From the NCBI RefSeq assembly GCF_028736155.1, contig NZ_CP117879.1, forward strand, positions 3,596,001-3,660,000: a stretch of DNA of 64,000 nucleotides, given 5' to 3'. Below are positions 9,313 to 18,809 of this stretch, one piece after another (positions within the stretch are counted from its first letter, which is position 1; every line of letters starts with the position of its first letter). Made by a program: the position numbers and the translations under genes. This DNA is from Flavobacterium sp. KACC 22763. GTDB taxonomy: Bacteria > Bacteroidota > Bacteroidia > Flavobacteriales > Flavobacteriaceae. The notes under the pieces are model-generated. The model had not been told where the DNA came from and made no database searches. It saw only the letters and a list, made by a program, of their open reading frames with translations.

Positions 9313-10320
9313 TTAATTTAATAAATCTGAATTTTGTTTTTCCAATTCGCTATAGATATCTTTCACATCTTGTGAATTTTCTTTTTGCAAAATTAGATTG
9401 GCAGTTTTTGTATAGACAAAGATGGTATTTTTCAATCCAAGAAAAGTGGTGTGCTTATCACAGCCAATAACCATATTTCCATTTGAATCTGTATAGTGCC
9501 CCTTTGAATTTAAATAATCATATACGGATTCAAAAGAACCTAAATCTGACCAAGAGAACGACGCAGGAACAACCTTAATTTTTTTGCTTCTTTCCATTAC
9601 AGCATAATCAATACTGATAGAAGGGATTTCCATTGATAAATCTAAATCTAAAAATCCTTCTTTACTAACTTCCCATACCGTTTTTGATTTCTCATAAACA
9701 TCAGGTTGGAAATTTTTCAATTCTTCTAAAAGAACGCTTGCTTTAAAGCAAAACATTCCGCTATTCCATAAAAAATTCCCTTTTGCAATAAACTCTTTCG
9801 CTGTCGTTTCATTTGGTTTTTCGCGGAAAGAAATTACATTATCTCCTTCAGCTTCAATATAACCGTATCCCGTTTCTGGTTTCGTAGGAATAACACCGAA
9901 AGTTACAATAAAGCCCTCATTAGCTTTTGTAATAGCCTGATTCATAGCCTGATTATAATCTTCCATTTGATCTATAATATGATCGGATGGCGTAATAATT
10001 AAAATATCTTCAGGGTTTGATGCAAAAGCAGCGAAAGCAATTGCCGCAGCCGTGTTTCGTGGAGTCGCTTCCACAATATTTACGTACGAAGTATTGGTCT
10101 TATCCATTACTTGCCCACTTAATTGATGATTGTCAATATTTCCAACCACCATTACTTTTTTAGCTAAATGGCTATTGCGCTCAACAGTCATTTCAAACAA
10201 AGATTTTTCTTCAAATATTTCTAGATATTGTTTCGGCCTACTTTTTCTAGAAAGAGGCCATAATCTACTTCCAACTCCTCCTGTAAGGATTACGTGCGTT
10301 ATCGTTTTATCTGAATTCAT
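9313..10320 (-). CDS. manC: Mannose-1-phosphate guanylyltransferase (single-domain)
   Basis: This 335-residue nucleotidyltransferase has the signature GGVGSRLWPLSRKSRPKQ at residues 14-31 and FREKP near residue 170. It makes GDP-mannose from GTP and mannose-1-phosphate for capsule or O-antigen sugars. It lacks the C-terminal phosphomannose-isomerase cupin domain found in long ManC proteins, so that activity must come from elsewhere. It sits 16 bp upstream of rmlB in the same operon. Confidence 0.88.
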   Translation of the reverse strand: MNSDKTITHVILTGGVGSRLWPLSRKSRPKQYLEIFEEKSLFEMTVERNSHLAKKVMVVGNIDNHQLSGQVMDKTNTSYVNIVEATPRNTAAAIAFAAFASNPEDILIITPSDHIIDQMEDYNQAMNQAITKANEGFIVTFGVIPTKPETGYGYIEAEGDNVISFREKPNETTAKEFIAKGNFLWNSGMFCFKASVLLEELKNFQPDVYEKSKTVWEVSKEGFLDLDLSMEIPSISIDYAVMERSKKIKVVPASFSWSDLGSFESVYDYLNSKGHYTDSNGNMVIGCDKHTTFLGLKNTIFVYTKTANLILQKENSQDVKDIYSELEKQNSDLLN

Positions 10321-10344
10321 ATATTTTTAAATAAAAAAGGAAAT

Positions 10345-11634
10345 CTAAAGTCTATTGTCTGCCAAAGATCCTAAAACTCCTTTTACATCATAAATTAAAC
10401 TTTTCTCTTTTTGCAGATTCGAAAATTCTATTTGAAGAAACTCCGAATGGGCTACCCCTAATACCAATGCGTCAAATTTTTGTTCAGGAATAGAATTAAT
10501 AGTCTTTAATTTATATTCTCTTTTAACTTCTTCGGGATTAGCCAAAGGATCAAAAATAGTAACCGCTATTCCGTAATCTTTTAATGCTTTTATAACATCT
10601 ACAATCTTAGTATTTCTAACGTCTGGGCAGTTCTCTTTGAACGTTATCCCTAACATTAACAGCTCAGCTCCATTAACAGAAATGCCTTTTTTAATCATTA
10701 ACTTCACTATCTGTGAAGCTACGTACTCACCCATACTGTCATTTAGACGTCTTCCCGCCAAAATTATTTCAGGATGATATCCAAATTCTTGTGCTCTTTG
10801 TGCTAAGTAGTAGGGATCTACACCAATACAATGTCCCCCTACAAGACCTGGTTTAAAAGGCAAAAAATTCCATTTTGTCGAAGCTGCGGCCAATACTTCT
10901 TGTGTATCAATATTCATTAAGTTGAATATTTTAGCTAGTTCATTTACAAAAGCAATATTAATATCTCGCTGAGAGTTCTCAATAACTTTTGCTGCTTCTG
11001 CAACTTTTATAGTAGGTGCTAAATGTGTCCCAGCTATAATTACCGATTTATATAAAGCATCAACTTTTAAACCTATTTCAAGTGTTGAACCAGAAGTAAC
11101 TTTTAGGATTTTTTCAACTGTATGTTCCTTGTCTCCTGGATTAATTCTCTCTGGAGAATATCCTGCAAAAAAATCTTCGTTAAACTTTAGACCGGAAACC
11201 TGCTCTAAAACTGGAACACATTGTTCTTCCGTAACTCCAGGATAAACTGTAGATTCGTAAATAACTATATCTCCTCTTTTTAAAACTTTACCAACAGTTT
11301 CACTAGATTTATAAAGAGGCGTTAAATCTGGTCTATTGTTTTTGTCTACTGGTGTAGGAACTGTGACTATATAATAATTACATTCAGCAATGTCCGCTCT
11401 GGAGGTAGTACAATATAATCCTTCTTTTTCATCAGTTTTATCTACCAAGACGCTTTGTAAAACATCATCCTCTACTTCTAAAGTAGTGTCTATTCCAGAT
11501 TTCAGAGAACTAACTCTCGATTCATTTATATCAAAACCAATTACAGAATATTTTGTCGCAAACAGTCGTGCTAATGGCAATCCGACATAGCCTAAACCAA
11601 TAACTGCAATTTTAATATTTTTTTCTAACTCCAT
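10345..11634 (-). CDS. UDP-HexNAc 6-dehydrogenase (WbpO/TviB-like)
   Basis: This is a 429-residue nucleotide-sugar dehydrogenase. The NAD-binding motif is GLGYVGLPLA (13-22) and the catalytic Cys269 lies in VGGHCIGVDPYYLA. Overall sequence resembles the WbpO/TviB subfamily, which oxidises UDP-GalNAc or UDP-GlcNAc to the uronic acid, rather than UDP-glucose enzymes. The WbpP-like 4-epimerase at 13862-14845 would provide UDP-GalNAc, so UDP-GalNAcA is a likely product. It is the first gene after the promoter and structured leader at 11647-11757. Confidence 0.87.
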   Translation of the reverse strand: MELEKNIKIAVIGLGYVGLPLARLFATKYSVIGFDINESRVSSLKSGIDTTLEVEDDVLQSVLVDKTDEKEGLYCTTSRADIAECNYYIVTVPTPVDKNNRPDLTPLYKSSETVGKVLKRGDIVIYESTVYPGVTEEQCVPVLEQVSGLKFNEDFFAGYSPERINPGDKEHTVEKILKVTSGSTLEIGLKVDALYKSVIIAGTHLAPTIKVAEAAKVIENSQRDINIAFVNELAKIFNLMNIDTQEVLAAASTKWNFLPFKPGLVGGHCIGVDPYYLAQRAQEFGYHPEIILAGRRLNDSMGEYVASQIVKLMIKKGISVNGAELLMLGITFKENCPDVRNTKIVDVIKALKDYGIAVTIFDPLANPEEVKREYKLKTINSIPEQKFDALVLGVAHSEFLQIEFSNLQKEKSLIYDVKGVLGSLADNRL

Positions 11635-11646
11635 TTTCTTAATTTC

Positions 11647-11711
11647 TTTAGGCTTTTAAAAATTCACGGCTTCGCCGTTCCAAGTCACAATATCTGACTC
11701 AGATGCCTAAA
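11647..11711 (-). promoter_or_regulatory. Structured 5' leader with predicted three-way junction, candidate UpxY target
   Basis: In the mRNA sense, a 7-bp outer stem (UUUAGGC at 11711-11705 with GCCUAAA at 11653-11647) encloses two hairpins. The first is AGUCA/UGACU (11699-11695 with 11687-11683, 7-nt loop). The second is ACGGC-GAA-GCCGU (11678-11666). The second contains GCGAAGC, known to form an exceptionally stable DNA mini-hairpin, here on the non-template strand. It fills most of the leader between the promoter (11727-11757) and the dehydrogenase start, directly downstream of upxY. The pairing is read from sequence; its role is inferred. Confidence 0.6.
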
Positions 11712-11726
11712 TTAATCATTTTCGCG

Positions 11727-11757
11727 CAAATATAGTATAATAACTCTAGTTAATCAA
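11727..11757 (-). promoter_or_regulatory. Promoter of the downstream polysaccharide operon
   Basis: On the minus strand the -7 box TATATTTG (11734-11727) is preceded by TTG (11757-11755) at 20 nt. This matches the Bacteroidota consensus TTG-N17-23-TAnnTTTG. Transcription would begin near 11720, giving a leader of roughly 85 nt. Confidence 0.75.
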
Positions 11758-11847
11758 TACGGTTTCCCGTAATACTCAAAAACAAATTGTTAATAAAAAA
11801 ACGCTTAACCACAATGCGTTATTAATCAGGCTGTAAATAATTACTTT

Positions 11848-11895
11848 ATAAAAAAAACAGAAGAAAAAAATCTAAAAAAGACTTTCTCTTCTGTT
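11848..11895 (-). terminator. Terminator after upxY
   Basis: AACAGAAGA/TCTTCTGTT arms (11895-11887 and 11864-11856 in the minus sense) enclose a 22-nt loop and are followed by a run of T. It lies about 20 bp past the upxY stop and separates the two polysaccharide transcription units. The loop is long, so strength is uncertain. Confidence 0.6.
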
Positions 11896-11916
11896 AATTT
11901 TACTAGGATAACGCTA

Positions 11917-12381
11917 TTATTTATATTTTATTTTCAAAATACATCCTAAACTTTCCAAAACTAAAGTGTAATAATTATTAGAAACCTCTTGTACCACTCC
12001 ACTTTGATTGCTGAATACACCCGATTCTAATTTAATTTTATCTCCAACTTGTATAGCAGATACTGAAACATCGCTAATATTAGGTGCCTTAAGACTTTTC
12101 TTTATTGTTTCTATTTCTTCATCTTTCACAATTGCGGGTTTTCCCAGCCAAAACAAATACCGAACTACTCCTTGTGCTTGAAAAACTACATTACGATCGA
12201 AATCTGACAAATGAACAAAAACATAGGAATTAAAAAGAGGCGTTTCAACTTTCTTTTTTCGATCTGACCACTGTTTTATCTGAGTAATCAGTGGACAATA
12301 GCATTCTATTCCCAGTTGATTAAGTTTGTCTGCAACTTTCTTCTCCCATTTAGGCTTTGTATAAACTACGTACCAATTCAT
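11917..12381 (-). CDS. upxY: UpxY-family transcription antiterminator (NusG paralogue)
   Basis: This 154-residue protein has an N-terminal NGN domain (MNWYVVYTKPKWEKKVADKL, residues 1-20, then PLITQIKQWSDRKKK and PLFNSYVFV) and a C-terminal KOW-like domain (GDKIKLESGVFSNQSGVVQEV, about residues 108-128). In Bacteroides, UpxY proteins bind the leader of their own capsule operon and prevent premature termination. It is last in the wza-wzc-epimerase-ugd unit and directly upstream of the structured leader at 11647-11711, its probable target. Distinguishing it from general NusG rests on length and location. Confidence 0.88.
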   Translation of the reverse strand: MNWYVVYTKPKWEKKVADKLNQLGIECYCPLITQIKQWSDRKKKVETPLFNSYVFVHLSDFDRNVVFQAQGVVRYLFWLGKPAIVKDEEIETIKKSLKAPNISDVSVSAIQVGDKIKLESGVFSNQSGVVQEVSNNYYTLVLESLGCILKIKYK

Positions 12382-12445
12382 TCTTATTCATTTAGCATGA
12401 AACAAGGCATTTTGTTCCATTTTATTTATAAACACAAAAATCTGT

Positions 12446-13837
12446 TTATGATCCAATACCTCTGTAAACGAATCCTATTGTTTCTAATTGTTTAGCATCA
12501 AGAATATTTCTCCCATCAAAGACAAAAGCTGGCTTATGCATTGAATCGTAAATCCTTTGCCAATCATAAGTTGTAAATTCATCCCATTCTGTCAAGATTG
12601 CTATTGCATGAGCATCTTTACATGCTTTATAGGCGTCCTCAAACACATTTAACGCTTTTGCATTTTCTTCACTTGATCTTGTTTCTAAATAGTTAAGATC
12701 ACTTAACATCTTATTTTCTGAAACTTTCGGATCAAAAACTGAGATTTTTGCATGTTCATTTATTAAATCATCAGCAACATAAATTGCCGCAGATTCTCTA
12801 GTGTCGTTTGTGTCTTTTTTGAAAGCCCAACCTAAAAAAGTAATTTTCTTATCAGCTACTGTATTGTATAATGTCTGAACAATTTTACTTGAGAATCTTC
12901 TTTTTTGATGATCGTTCATTATAATAACTTGCTCCCAATAATCCGCAACTTCATTCAATCCATATGACTTTGCTATGTAAACTAAATTTAAAATATCTTT
13001 TTGGAAACAAGAACCTCCAAAACCTACAGAAGCTTTTAAGAATTTCGATCCAATTCTGCTATCCATCCCAATTGCTCTTGCTACTTCATTTACATCAGCC
13101 CCTGTTTTTTCACATAACTCTGACATTGCATTAATAGAGGAAATACGCTGTGCTAAAAATGCATTTGCGGTAAGTTTAGACAATTCTGACGACCAAACAT
13201 TTGTTGTCAAAATTTGATCTTTCCCTACCCAATTTGAATAGACTTCTACTAGCGAATTAATCGCCTCTTCTCCTTCTAGCGTTGTATCTCCACCAATTAA
13301 AATTCGGTCTGGATTTAACAAATCTGCCACTGCAGTACCCTCTGCCAAAAACTCTGGGTTAGATAAAATTTGAAATTGAACGCCATTTCCAGTGTTATCT
13401 AATATACTTTTAATTGCTTCAGCTGTTCTAACTGGCAAAGTTGATTTCTCAACTACAATTTTATTTTGTTTTGCTACTCTTGCAATTTGTCTTGCACATA
13501 ACTCAATGTATTTTAAGTCAGCCGCCATTCCTTTTCCTTTCCCGTAAGTTTTGGTTGGAGTATTAACTGAAATAAATATCATTTGCGCTTCATCTATTGC
13601 TTTATCAACATCTGTAGAAAAAAACAGATTTCTACCTCTCGCTTCTGCTACAATTTCAGAAAGACCTGGTTCATAAATAGGAATGTTTTCAGGATTCGGA
13701 TCATTCCAATCCGCTATTCTCTGTTCGTTTAAATCTACAACTGTAACCTGAATATACGGACATTTTTGAGCAATAACTGCCATTGTTGGCCCGCCTACAT
13801 ACCCTGCACCAATGCAGCAAATTTTTGTAATTTTCAT
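12446..13837 (-). CDS. ugd: UDP-glucose 6-dehydrogenase, eukaryote-like type
   Basis: This 463-residue enzyme has the NAD motif [13 protein letters not shown] (9-21) and catalytic Cys277 in [10 protein letters not shown]. The sequence around [19 protein letters not shown] and the insert [16 protein letters not shown] resemble the animal-type enzymes, which are also found in Bacteroidota. It oxidises UDP-glucose to UDP-glucuronate. It lies 24 bp after the epimerase gene and 64 bp before upxY, so it belongs to the first transcription unit. Confidence 0.92.
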   Translation of the reverse strand: MKITKICCIGAGYVGGPTMAVIAQKCPYIQVTVVDLNEQRIADWNDPNPENIPIYEPGLSEIVAEARGRNLFFSTDVDKAIDEAQMIFISVNTPTKTYGKGKGMAADLKYIELCARQIARVAKQNKIVVEKSTLPVRTAEAIKSILDNTGNGVQFQILSNPEFLAEGTAVADLLNPDRILIGGDTTLEGEEAINSLVEVYSNWVGKDQILTTNVWSSELSKLTANAFLAQRISSINAMSELCEKTGADVNEVARAIGMDSRIGSKFLKASVGFGGSCFQKDILNLVYIAKSYGLNEVADYWEQVIIMNDHQKRRFSSKIVQTLYNTVADKKITFLGWAFKKDTNDTRESAAIYVADDLINEHAKISVFDPKVSENKMLSDLNYLETRSSEENAKALNVFEDAYKACKDAHAIAILTEWDEFTTYDWQRIYDSMHKPAFVFDGRNILDAKQLETIGFVYRGIGS

Positions 13838-13861
13838 TTGATCTATTTTATCTTGATCTGT

Positions 13862-14845
13862 TTATTTTAAATTATTCCAATACCACCCTACAGCCTCTTT
13901 CAATCCATCTTGCAAAGAATACTTTGGGTTATAACCAAGATTTCTTTTTGCTTTTTCGATACTTGCTAAAGAATGAGGAATATCTCCTACTCGATTTTCA
14001 CCATAGATAACTGAAATATCCTTTATTTTTGGATCAAAATCTGACAAATATTCCTTTAAATACTTAACTAAGTCATTCAGTGTATTTCGATCTCCAAACG
14101 CTGTATTATAAACAGTATTAATGGCTTCTGGGTTTTGACAAGTCATTGCTAACTCATTCATTTGAATAACATTGTCTATATATGTAAAATCACGAGAATA
14201 ATTTCCGTCACCATTAATCACTGGACTCTCATGATTCATAAATTGCTTCACAAACTTTGGAATTACAGCGGCATAAGCTCCATTTGGGTCTTGTTTTCGT
14301 CCAAAAACATTAAAATAACGAAGCCCAATAGTTTCTAATCCGTACGATTTACTAAATATTTCAGCATACAATTCATTTACATATTTAGTAATTGCATAAG
14401 GAGATAATGGTTTCCCTATAACATCTTCTACTTTTGGGAGTCCTTGAGAGTCTCCATAGGTAGAAGAACTCGCTGCATATATAAACCGTTTTATTTCAGC
14501 ATCTCGCGCTGCAGTAAGCATATTTAAAAAACCAGAAACATTTACATCATTTGTTGTAATTGGATCTTTTATTGATCGAGGAACAGAGCCTAACGCAGCT
14601 TGATGCAAAACATAATTCACTCCTTTAACTGCTAAACTACAATCGGCTAAATCTCGGATATCACCTTCAATTAATTTAAAATTTGGATTATCTAAAAAAT
14701 CTTTCAAATTATGATGATGACCTGTTGAAAAATTATCCAAACAAACAACTTTATAGCCTAAGTGTAAAAAATACTCAGTCAAATTCGAACCTATGAATCC
14801 AGCTCCTCCAGTAATTAAAATTGTATTTTTTGTTTTATTTTCCAT
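13862..14845 (-). CDS. UDP-N-acetylglucosamine 4-epimerase (WbpP/TviC-like SDR)
   Basis: This is a 327-residue extended SDR with GGAGFIGSNL (13-22) and catalytic Tyr150/Lys154 in SPYAITKY. The HQAALGSVPRSIKDP and RYFNVFGRKQDPNGAYAAVIP segments are characteristic of WbpP/TviC, which prefer N-acetylated UDP-sugars. It would make UDP-GalNAc for the WbpO/TviB-like dehydrogenase in the next unit. It is 10 bp downstream of the tyrosine kinase gene. Confidence 0.88.
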   Translation of the reverse strand: MENKTKNTILITGGAGFIGSNLTEYFLHLGYKVVCLDNFSTGHHHNLKDFLDNPNFKLIEGDIRDLADCSLAVKGVNYVLHQAALGSVPRSIKDPITTNDVNVSGFLNMLTAARDAEIKRFIYAASSSTYGDSQGLPKVEDVIGKPLSPYAITKYVNELYAEIFSKSYGLETIGLRYFNVFGRKQDPNGAYAAVIPKFVKQFMNHESPVINGDGNYSRDFTYIDNVIQMNELAMTCQNPEAINTVYNTAFGDRNTLNDLVKYLKEYLSDFDPKIKDISVIYGENRVGDIPHSLASIEKAKRNLGYNPKYSLQDGLKEAVGWYWNNLK

Positions 14846-14855
14846 TTATCCAAAC

Positions 14856-17297
14856 TTAACTTTTTCTAATTCGACTCATAAATGCTTTCCAAAACCCAAC
14901 TTTTACTTCTTCTTCATGATAACCATTTGAATATGTTCCATAACCGTAGCCATAACCGGAACCATATTTTGCTTTATTTTCATAACCATTCAGCACAATA
15001 CTCACATTACTTAGCTCCCCACGTTTAAGTCTGGTATTTAACAACGTTATCATATCTTTTTTAGTATAATTCTGTCTTACAATATACAATGTTACATCTG
15101 CAAACTGAACCAACTCTAATGAATCTGCCACTAAACCAACTGGAGGAGTGTCTAAAATAATATAATCATATTTCTGCTTCAACTCATTAATCAATTCTTT
15201 CATTGTCTCACTTAAAATTAACTCAGAAGGATTTGGAGGAATTGGTCCCGACAGAATCACATCTAAATTTGGAATTGGTGTTGAATTAGTAATTTCTTCC
15301 AAATTATTCTGCCTTATCAAATAATTTACAACTCCTAAAGTCGATTTTATTTGGAATTCATCTGCTAATCTTGGTTTTCGTAAATCTAAACCAACAATTA
15401 CAGTTTTCTTTTCACTTAAAGCAAAAACGGTAGCAATATTAATAGAACAGAATGTTTTTCCTTCACCACTAATCGAAGAAGTAATCATTAATGTTTTTGA
15501 CCCGCTGACTTGTTGTTTTTTATACAAAAACTGAAGTGAAGAACGAACCCCTCTAAAAGCTTCCGAAAGCGCTGATTTAGGTTTATCAAAAACTGCTAAA
15601 TTACCCGAATCCTTATTTAGCCCAATAACGCCCAGTAAAGGTATTTGTGTTAGCTTATTAATATCGTCACTATTCTGAATTGAATTGTTAATGAAAAAAA
15701 TCACTAATACAAATAACAATGGAATTAAAATTCCTAAAAACAGAGCCATTACGTAATTAACAGAAGTCTTAGGACCTATCAAACCTCCTCCAATATCTTT
15801 TGCTGGATCGATAAAGTGAATATCAGACAGGTTAGACGCTCTAACAATTTCTGCTTCGTTTCTCTTTTGAAGAAATTCTGTATAAATATTATCATTTAAA
15901 TCATATTTTCTTTTGATTTTCAATAATTCTTGCTGTTCTGCCGGTAGTCTTCTCACTGTACTTTCTGCCTGACCAATTTTTGCATTCACCAACGATAAGT
16001 CATACAATAAAGAAGCTTTAGCGGTAACAATATTCTCTTGCAGAACATTTTTCACTGCCGCCATTTGATTATCAAAATCCTTAAATATTTTTTCACTTTT
16101 TACTGCATAAGCCATTTCAGATCTCTGAGTAGAAAGCGCAATAAGTTTAGAAACATTTGCCACAATATTTGGATCTTCAATTCCAGCAACAGAAGGAGCT
16201 GGTAATCTAGAATAATCGACACTATTATTCAAATATGCTTTTAACGAATTATAGTAAGCTATTTTTCTTGCCAGCAAATCTTTTTCAACATCAAAATCCA
16301 TTATTTTCTCTGAAACTTTAGAACCACCTCCTTCTATTTCATAGATGTTTTTATCTTTTTGAAAAGATTTTAATTCGTTACCAGTTTGCTTAAGCTGAGA
16401 TTCCATTGCTACGAGAGTACTGTCAATAAAATTAATAGTATTTGCAGCAAATTGATTTTTGCCATCGAGCTGAATTTTAATCAGCATTTTCACGGTAGAA
16501 TTCAAATAATCGACCATTCTAGCTTTATTTGTTCCTTGCATTGATAAGGTCAATATCGACCCTCCACTTTTACCTGCATCTACCTCTACATCTTTGTATT
16601 GAGAAACCGTTCCATCAAAATCCTTAAATCTGACAAAATATTCTTTCCCTTTATAAAAACCTGGATTATCAGTTATTTGGAGTTTCCAATTTAAAAACGG
16701 AAGAATTACTTTGTCCCCTACTTTATATTTTTTAACAAAAGTTACAGGCTGTACAGAAGTATTACTATAAGAATTACTGCTGTAAGTAATTAACGAAACA
16801 GAATTACTTTCAAACGGAATCTCAATTTGATATTCATTTTCGCTTAAAAATTTTATACCAATTAATGTATTTGCCAGTTGTCCTTTTGTTTTGTCAATAT
16901 CTACATAAAATGGTACTGCTCCGTAAGAATCTATTAAATTGTATTTTCCTTGTTCTAAATAATCAATATAAAATCGAAGTTTATCTACAACCAATTCATT
17001 ATGAGATCTTGATTGAATAATTGTAGATATGCCATTTACCTGATCTGAAACTCCGCCCCAATTGAATACCAAACTTGTATTCGACGTAAAAAAAGGATTA
17101 TTTTCTTCTTTGATAGAAATCAAAGTCTGCATTTCGTAAATTTTTTCTTTACGAATGTTCACCTGATAAGCAATTGCGAAAGTAATAATCAAACTTATCA
17201 GAAACCATTTCCAATAGCCTACAATTTTTAACAGAAAGCCTTTAAAATCAAAATGAGAATGATTTTCAAAAATAGCGAAGTCTTTAATGTCTAACAT
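14856..17297 (-). CDS. wzc: Wzc-like chain-length regulator with BY-kinase domain
   Basis: This 813-residue protein has a membrane helix near 29-46, a Wzz domain, a long coiled-coil region (about 285-480), a second helix near 505-530 and a cytoplasmic tyrosine autokinase. The kinase shows Walker A (ISGEGKT, near residue 600), Walker A' (VIVGLDLRKPRL) and Walker B (YIILDTPPVG). The C-terminus has a cluster of seven tyrosines between 772 and 793, the usual autophosphorylation tail. It controls polymer length and export together with the Wza-like lipoprotein encoded 15 bp upstream. Confidence 0.92.
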   Translation of the reverse strand: MLDIKDFAIFENHSHFDFKGFLLKIVGYWKWFLISLIITFAIAYQVNIRKEKIYEMQTLISIKEENNPFFTSNTSLVFNWGGVSDQVNGISTIIQSRSHNELVVDKLRFYIDYLEQGKYNLIDSYGAVPFYVDIDKTKGQLANTLIGIKFLSENEYQIEIPFESNSVSLITYSSNSYSNTSVQPVTFVKKYKVGDKVILPFLNWKLQITDNPGFYKGKEYFVRFKDFDGTVSQYKDVEVDAGKSGGSILTLSMQGTNKARMVDYLNSTVKMLIKIQLDGKNQFAANTINFIDSTLVAMESQLKQTGNELKSFQKDKNIYEIEGGGSKVSEKIMDFDVEKDLLARKIAYYNSLKAYLNNSVDYSRLPAPSVAGIEDPNIVANVSKLIALSTQRSEMAYAVKSEKIFKDFDNQMAAVKNVLQENIVTAKASLLYDLSLVNAKIGQAESTVRRLPAEQQELLKIKRKYDLNDNIYTEFLQKRNEAEIVRASNLSDIHFIDPAKDIGGGLIGPKTSVNYVMALFLGILIPLLFVLVIFFINNSIQNSDDINKLTQIPLLGVIGLNKDSGNLAVFDKPKSALSEAFRGVRSSLQFLYKKQQVSGSKTLMITSSISGEGKTFCSINIATVFALSEKKTVIVGLDLRKPRLADEFQIKSTLGVVNYLIRQNNLEEITNSTPIPNLDVILSGPIPPNPSELILSETMKELINELKQKYDYIILDTPPVGLVADSLELVQFADVTLYIVRQNYTKKDMITLLNTRLKRGELSNVSIVLNGYENKAKYGSGYGYGYGTYSNGYHEEEVKVGFWKAFMSRIRKS

Positions 17298-17312
17298 TTT
17301 AAAAATCTCTTT

Positions 17313-18104
17313 TTACTTTATAATTAGGTAAACTGTAGTTGCTAAAGACAATAATGTAATTATTGTCCCAATAGATTGTATTCCTGTCTGACCAGTTCCC
17401 CAAGTTTTTTGTCTCAATGGCTTAACATAGATATAGTCATTTGGCTGTAAATAATAATAAGGTGATTTCATTACATTCACATCTGTAAGATCAATATCAT
17501 GCATTTGCACACCTGTTGGAGTCTGGCGAATTACTGTTACTTCTTTTCTATTACCAACTGTTGTAATATCTCCTGCATTTGCAACAGCTTCCAAAATAGT
17601 TACATTATCTTTAAATAATGTTTTTGTCCCCGTACTTCCAACTTCTCCATTAATAGTATATCTAAAACCAGCTAACTTAACGGTAACAAAAATATTAGCT
17701 TCGCTTTTAAAATATTCCTCTAGTAATTTCTTTTCAATTTTCACACGAACTTCTTCAAGAGTATAACCAATCACATTTATTTCTCCTAGAATTGGCATCC
17801 TGATATTCCCGTGATCATCAACTGTAAAGCCATCAAAATATAAACCAGACTCGCTTTTTCCTCCCTGTCCCCCTTGATCCTCTGTTGTATTAAAAATAGA
17901 AACCAGTTTTGGATCAATCGCCTTTATATTTATTTTTAAGATGTCATTAACTTGTAATCTATACGGTTTTGACTCTACCGCTGCAATCGCTGTTTGCTCG
18001 CCTGAATCATTTTTATCCTGAAGATAAACCAGATCTTTAATAGGAATACACGAGGTAAATAATACAGAAATTAATAAGAATAGGAAAAAACTTTTTTTTG
18101 TCAT
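17313..18104 (-). CDS. wza: Polysaccharide export outer-membrane lipoprotein (Wza/KpsD-like)
   Basis: This 263-residue protein has a lipoprotein signal peptide with lipobox LFTSC (Cys19). A Poly_export domain (QVNDILKINIKAIDP) and an SLBB-type domain (FRYTINGEVGSTGTKTL) follow, and there is a C-terminal hydrophobic helix (IGTIITLLSLATTVYLIIK). This is the usual compact form of the export channel in Bacteroidota. It is the first gene of the locus in transcription order, next to its kinase partner. Confidence 0.9.
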   Translation of the reverse strand: MTKKSFFLFLLISVLFTSCIPIKDLVYLQDKNDSGEQTAIAAVESKPYRLQVNDILKINIKAIDPKLVSIFNTTEDQGGQGGKSESGLYFDGFTVDDHGNIRMPILGEINVIGYTLEEVRVKIEKKLLEEYFKSEANIFVTVKLAGFRYTINGEVGSTGTKTLFKDNVTILEAVANAGDITTVGNRKEVTVIRQTPTGVQMHDIDLTDVNVMKSPYYYLQPNDYIYVKPLRQKTWGTGQTGIQSIGTIITLLSLATTVYLIIK

Positions 18105-18120
18105 TCGTTCAATTTTATCG

Positions 18121-18128
18121 CAAATATA
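18121..18128 (-). promoter_or_regulatory. Probable -7 box upstream of wza
   Basis: TATATTTG on the minus strand lies 16 bp before the wza ATG. The nearest upstream TTG is 26 nt away, longer than the usual 17-23, so only the -7 element is convincing. Confidence 0.45.
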
Positions 18129-18175
18129 GTTTTTCCTTTAGCCTTCAGAAAAACCAAGTTGTCATTTGGGGTTGG

Positions 18176-18796
18176 TTAATTATTTTTAAATGTTTTTTCA
18201 AAAGGCACTCTGTGTAAAATACTTCGTCCTAATGTTATTTCGTCTGCATATTCCAATTCATCTCCAACCGATATTCCTCTCGCAATCGTTGAGATGATAA
18301 TTTCAGAATCTGCTATTTGTTTATAGATATAAAAATTCGTTGTATCTCCCTCCATTGTTGAACTTAATGCAAAAATAATTTCAGATACATTTCCAGATTT
18401 CACTTTTGTCACCAAACTAGAAATATTCAACTGATTTGGTCCAACTCCTTCAATTGGCGAAATTTTTCCGCCTAGAACATGATATATTCCTTTAAACTGC
18501 CCAGTATTTTCTATCGCCATCACATCTCTAATATCTTCTACGATACATATTGTTTCATGATTTCTAACTGGATTAGCGCAAATCTCACAAATTTTAGTAT
18601 CAGAAATATTATGACAGCTTTCACAAAACTTAATATCCTCTCGCATATTCAATAATGCTTGAGATAAAAAAGCGGTTTGCTCTTTAGGCTGTTTTAGCAA
18701 ATGAAGAACTAATCGAAGTGCCGTACGCTTACCTATACCAGGTAATTGTGACATTTCGTTTACTGCTTTTTCAATTAATTTTGATGAAAATTCCAT
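18176..18796 (-). CDS. recR: Recombination mediator RecR
   Basis: This 206-residue protein has the RecR order: a helix-hairpin-helix ([12 protein letters not shown], 18-29), a four-cysteine zinc site (C58, C61, C70, C73), then a Toprim domain starting at [14 protein letters not shown] and ending in [15 protein letters not shown]. RecR works with RecO/RecF to load RecA onto gapped DNA. The -7 box at 18802-18809 lies only 5 nt before the ATG, so the mRNA may be leaderless. Confidence 0.95.
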   Translation of the reverse strand: MEFSSKLIEKAVNEMSQLPGIGKRTALRLVLHLLKQPKEQTAFLSQALLNMREDIKFCESCHNISDTKICEICANPVRNHETICIVEDIRDVMAIENTGQFKGIYHVLGGKISPIEGVGPNQLNISSLVTKVKSGNVSEIIFALSSTMEGDTTNFYIYKQIADSEIIISTIARGISVGDELEYADEITLGRSILHRVPFEKTFKNN

Positions 18797-18801
18797 GACG
18801 A

Positions 18802-18809
18802 CAAAAGTA
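18802..18809 (-). promoter_or_regulatory. -7 box directly before recR
   Basis: TACTTTTG on the minus strand matches TAnnTTTG and ends 5 nt before the recR ATG, which would put the start of transcription at or next to the start codon. No good -33 TTG is seen at 20 nt. Confidence 0.45.
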
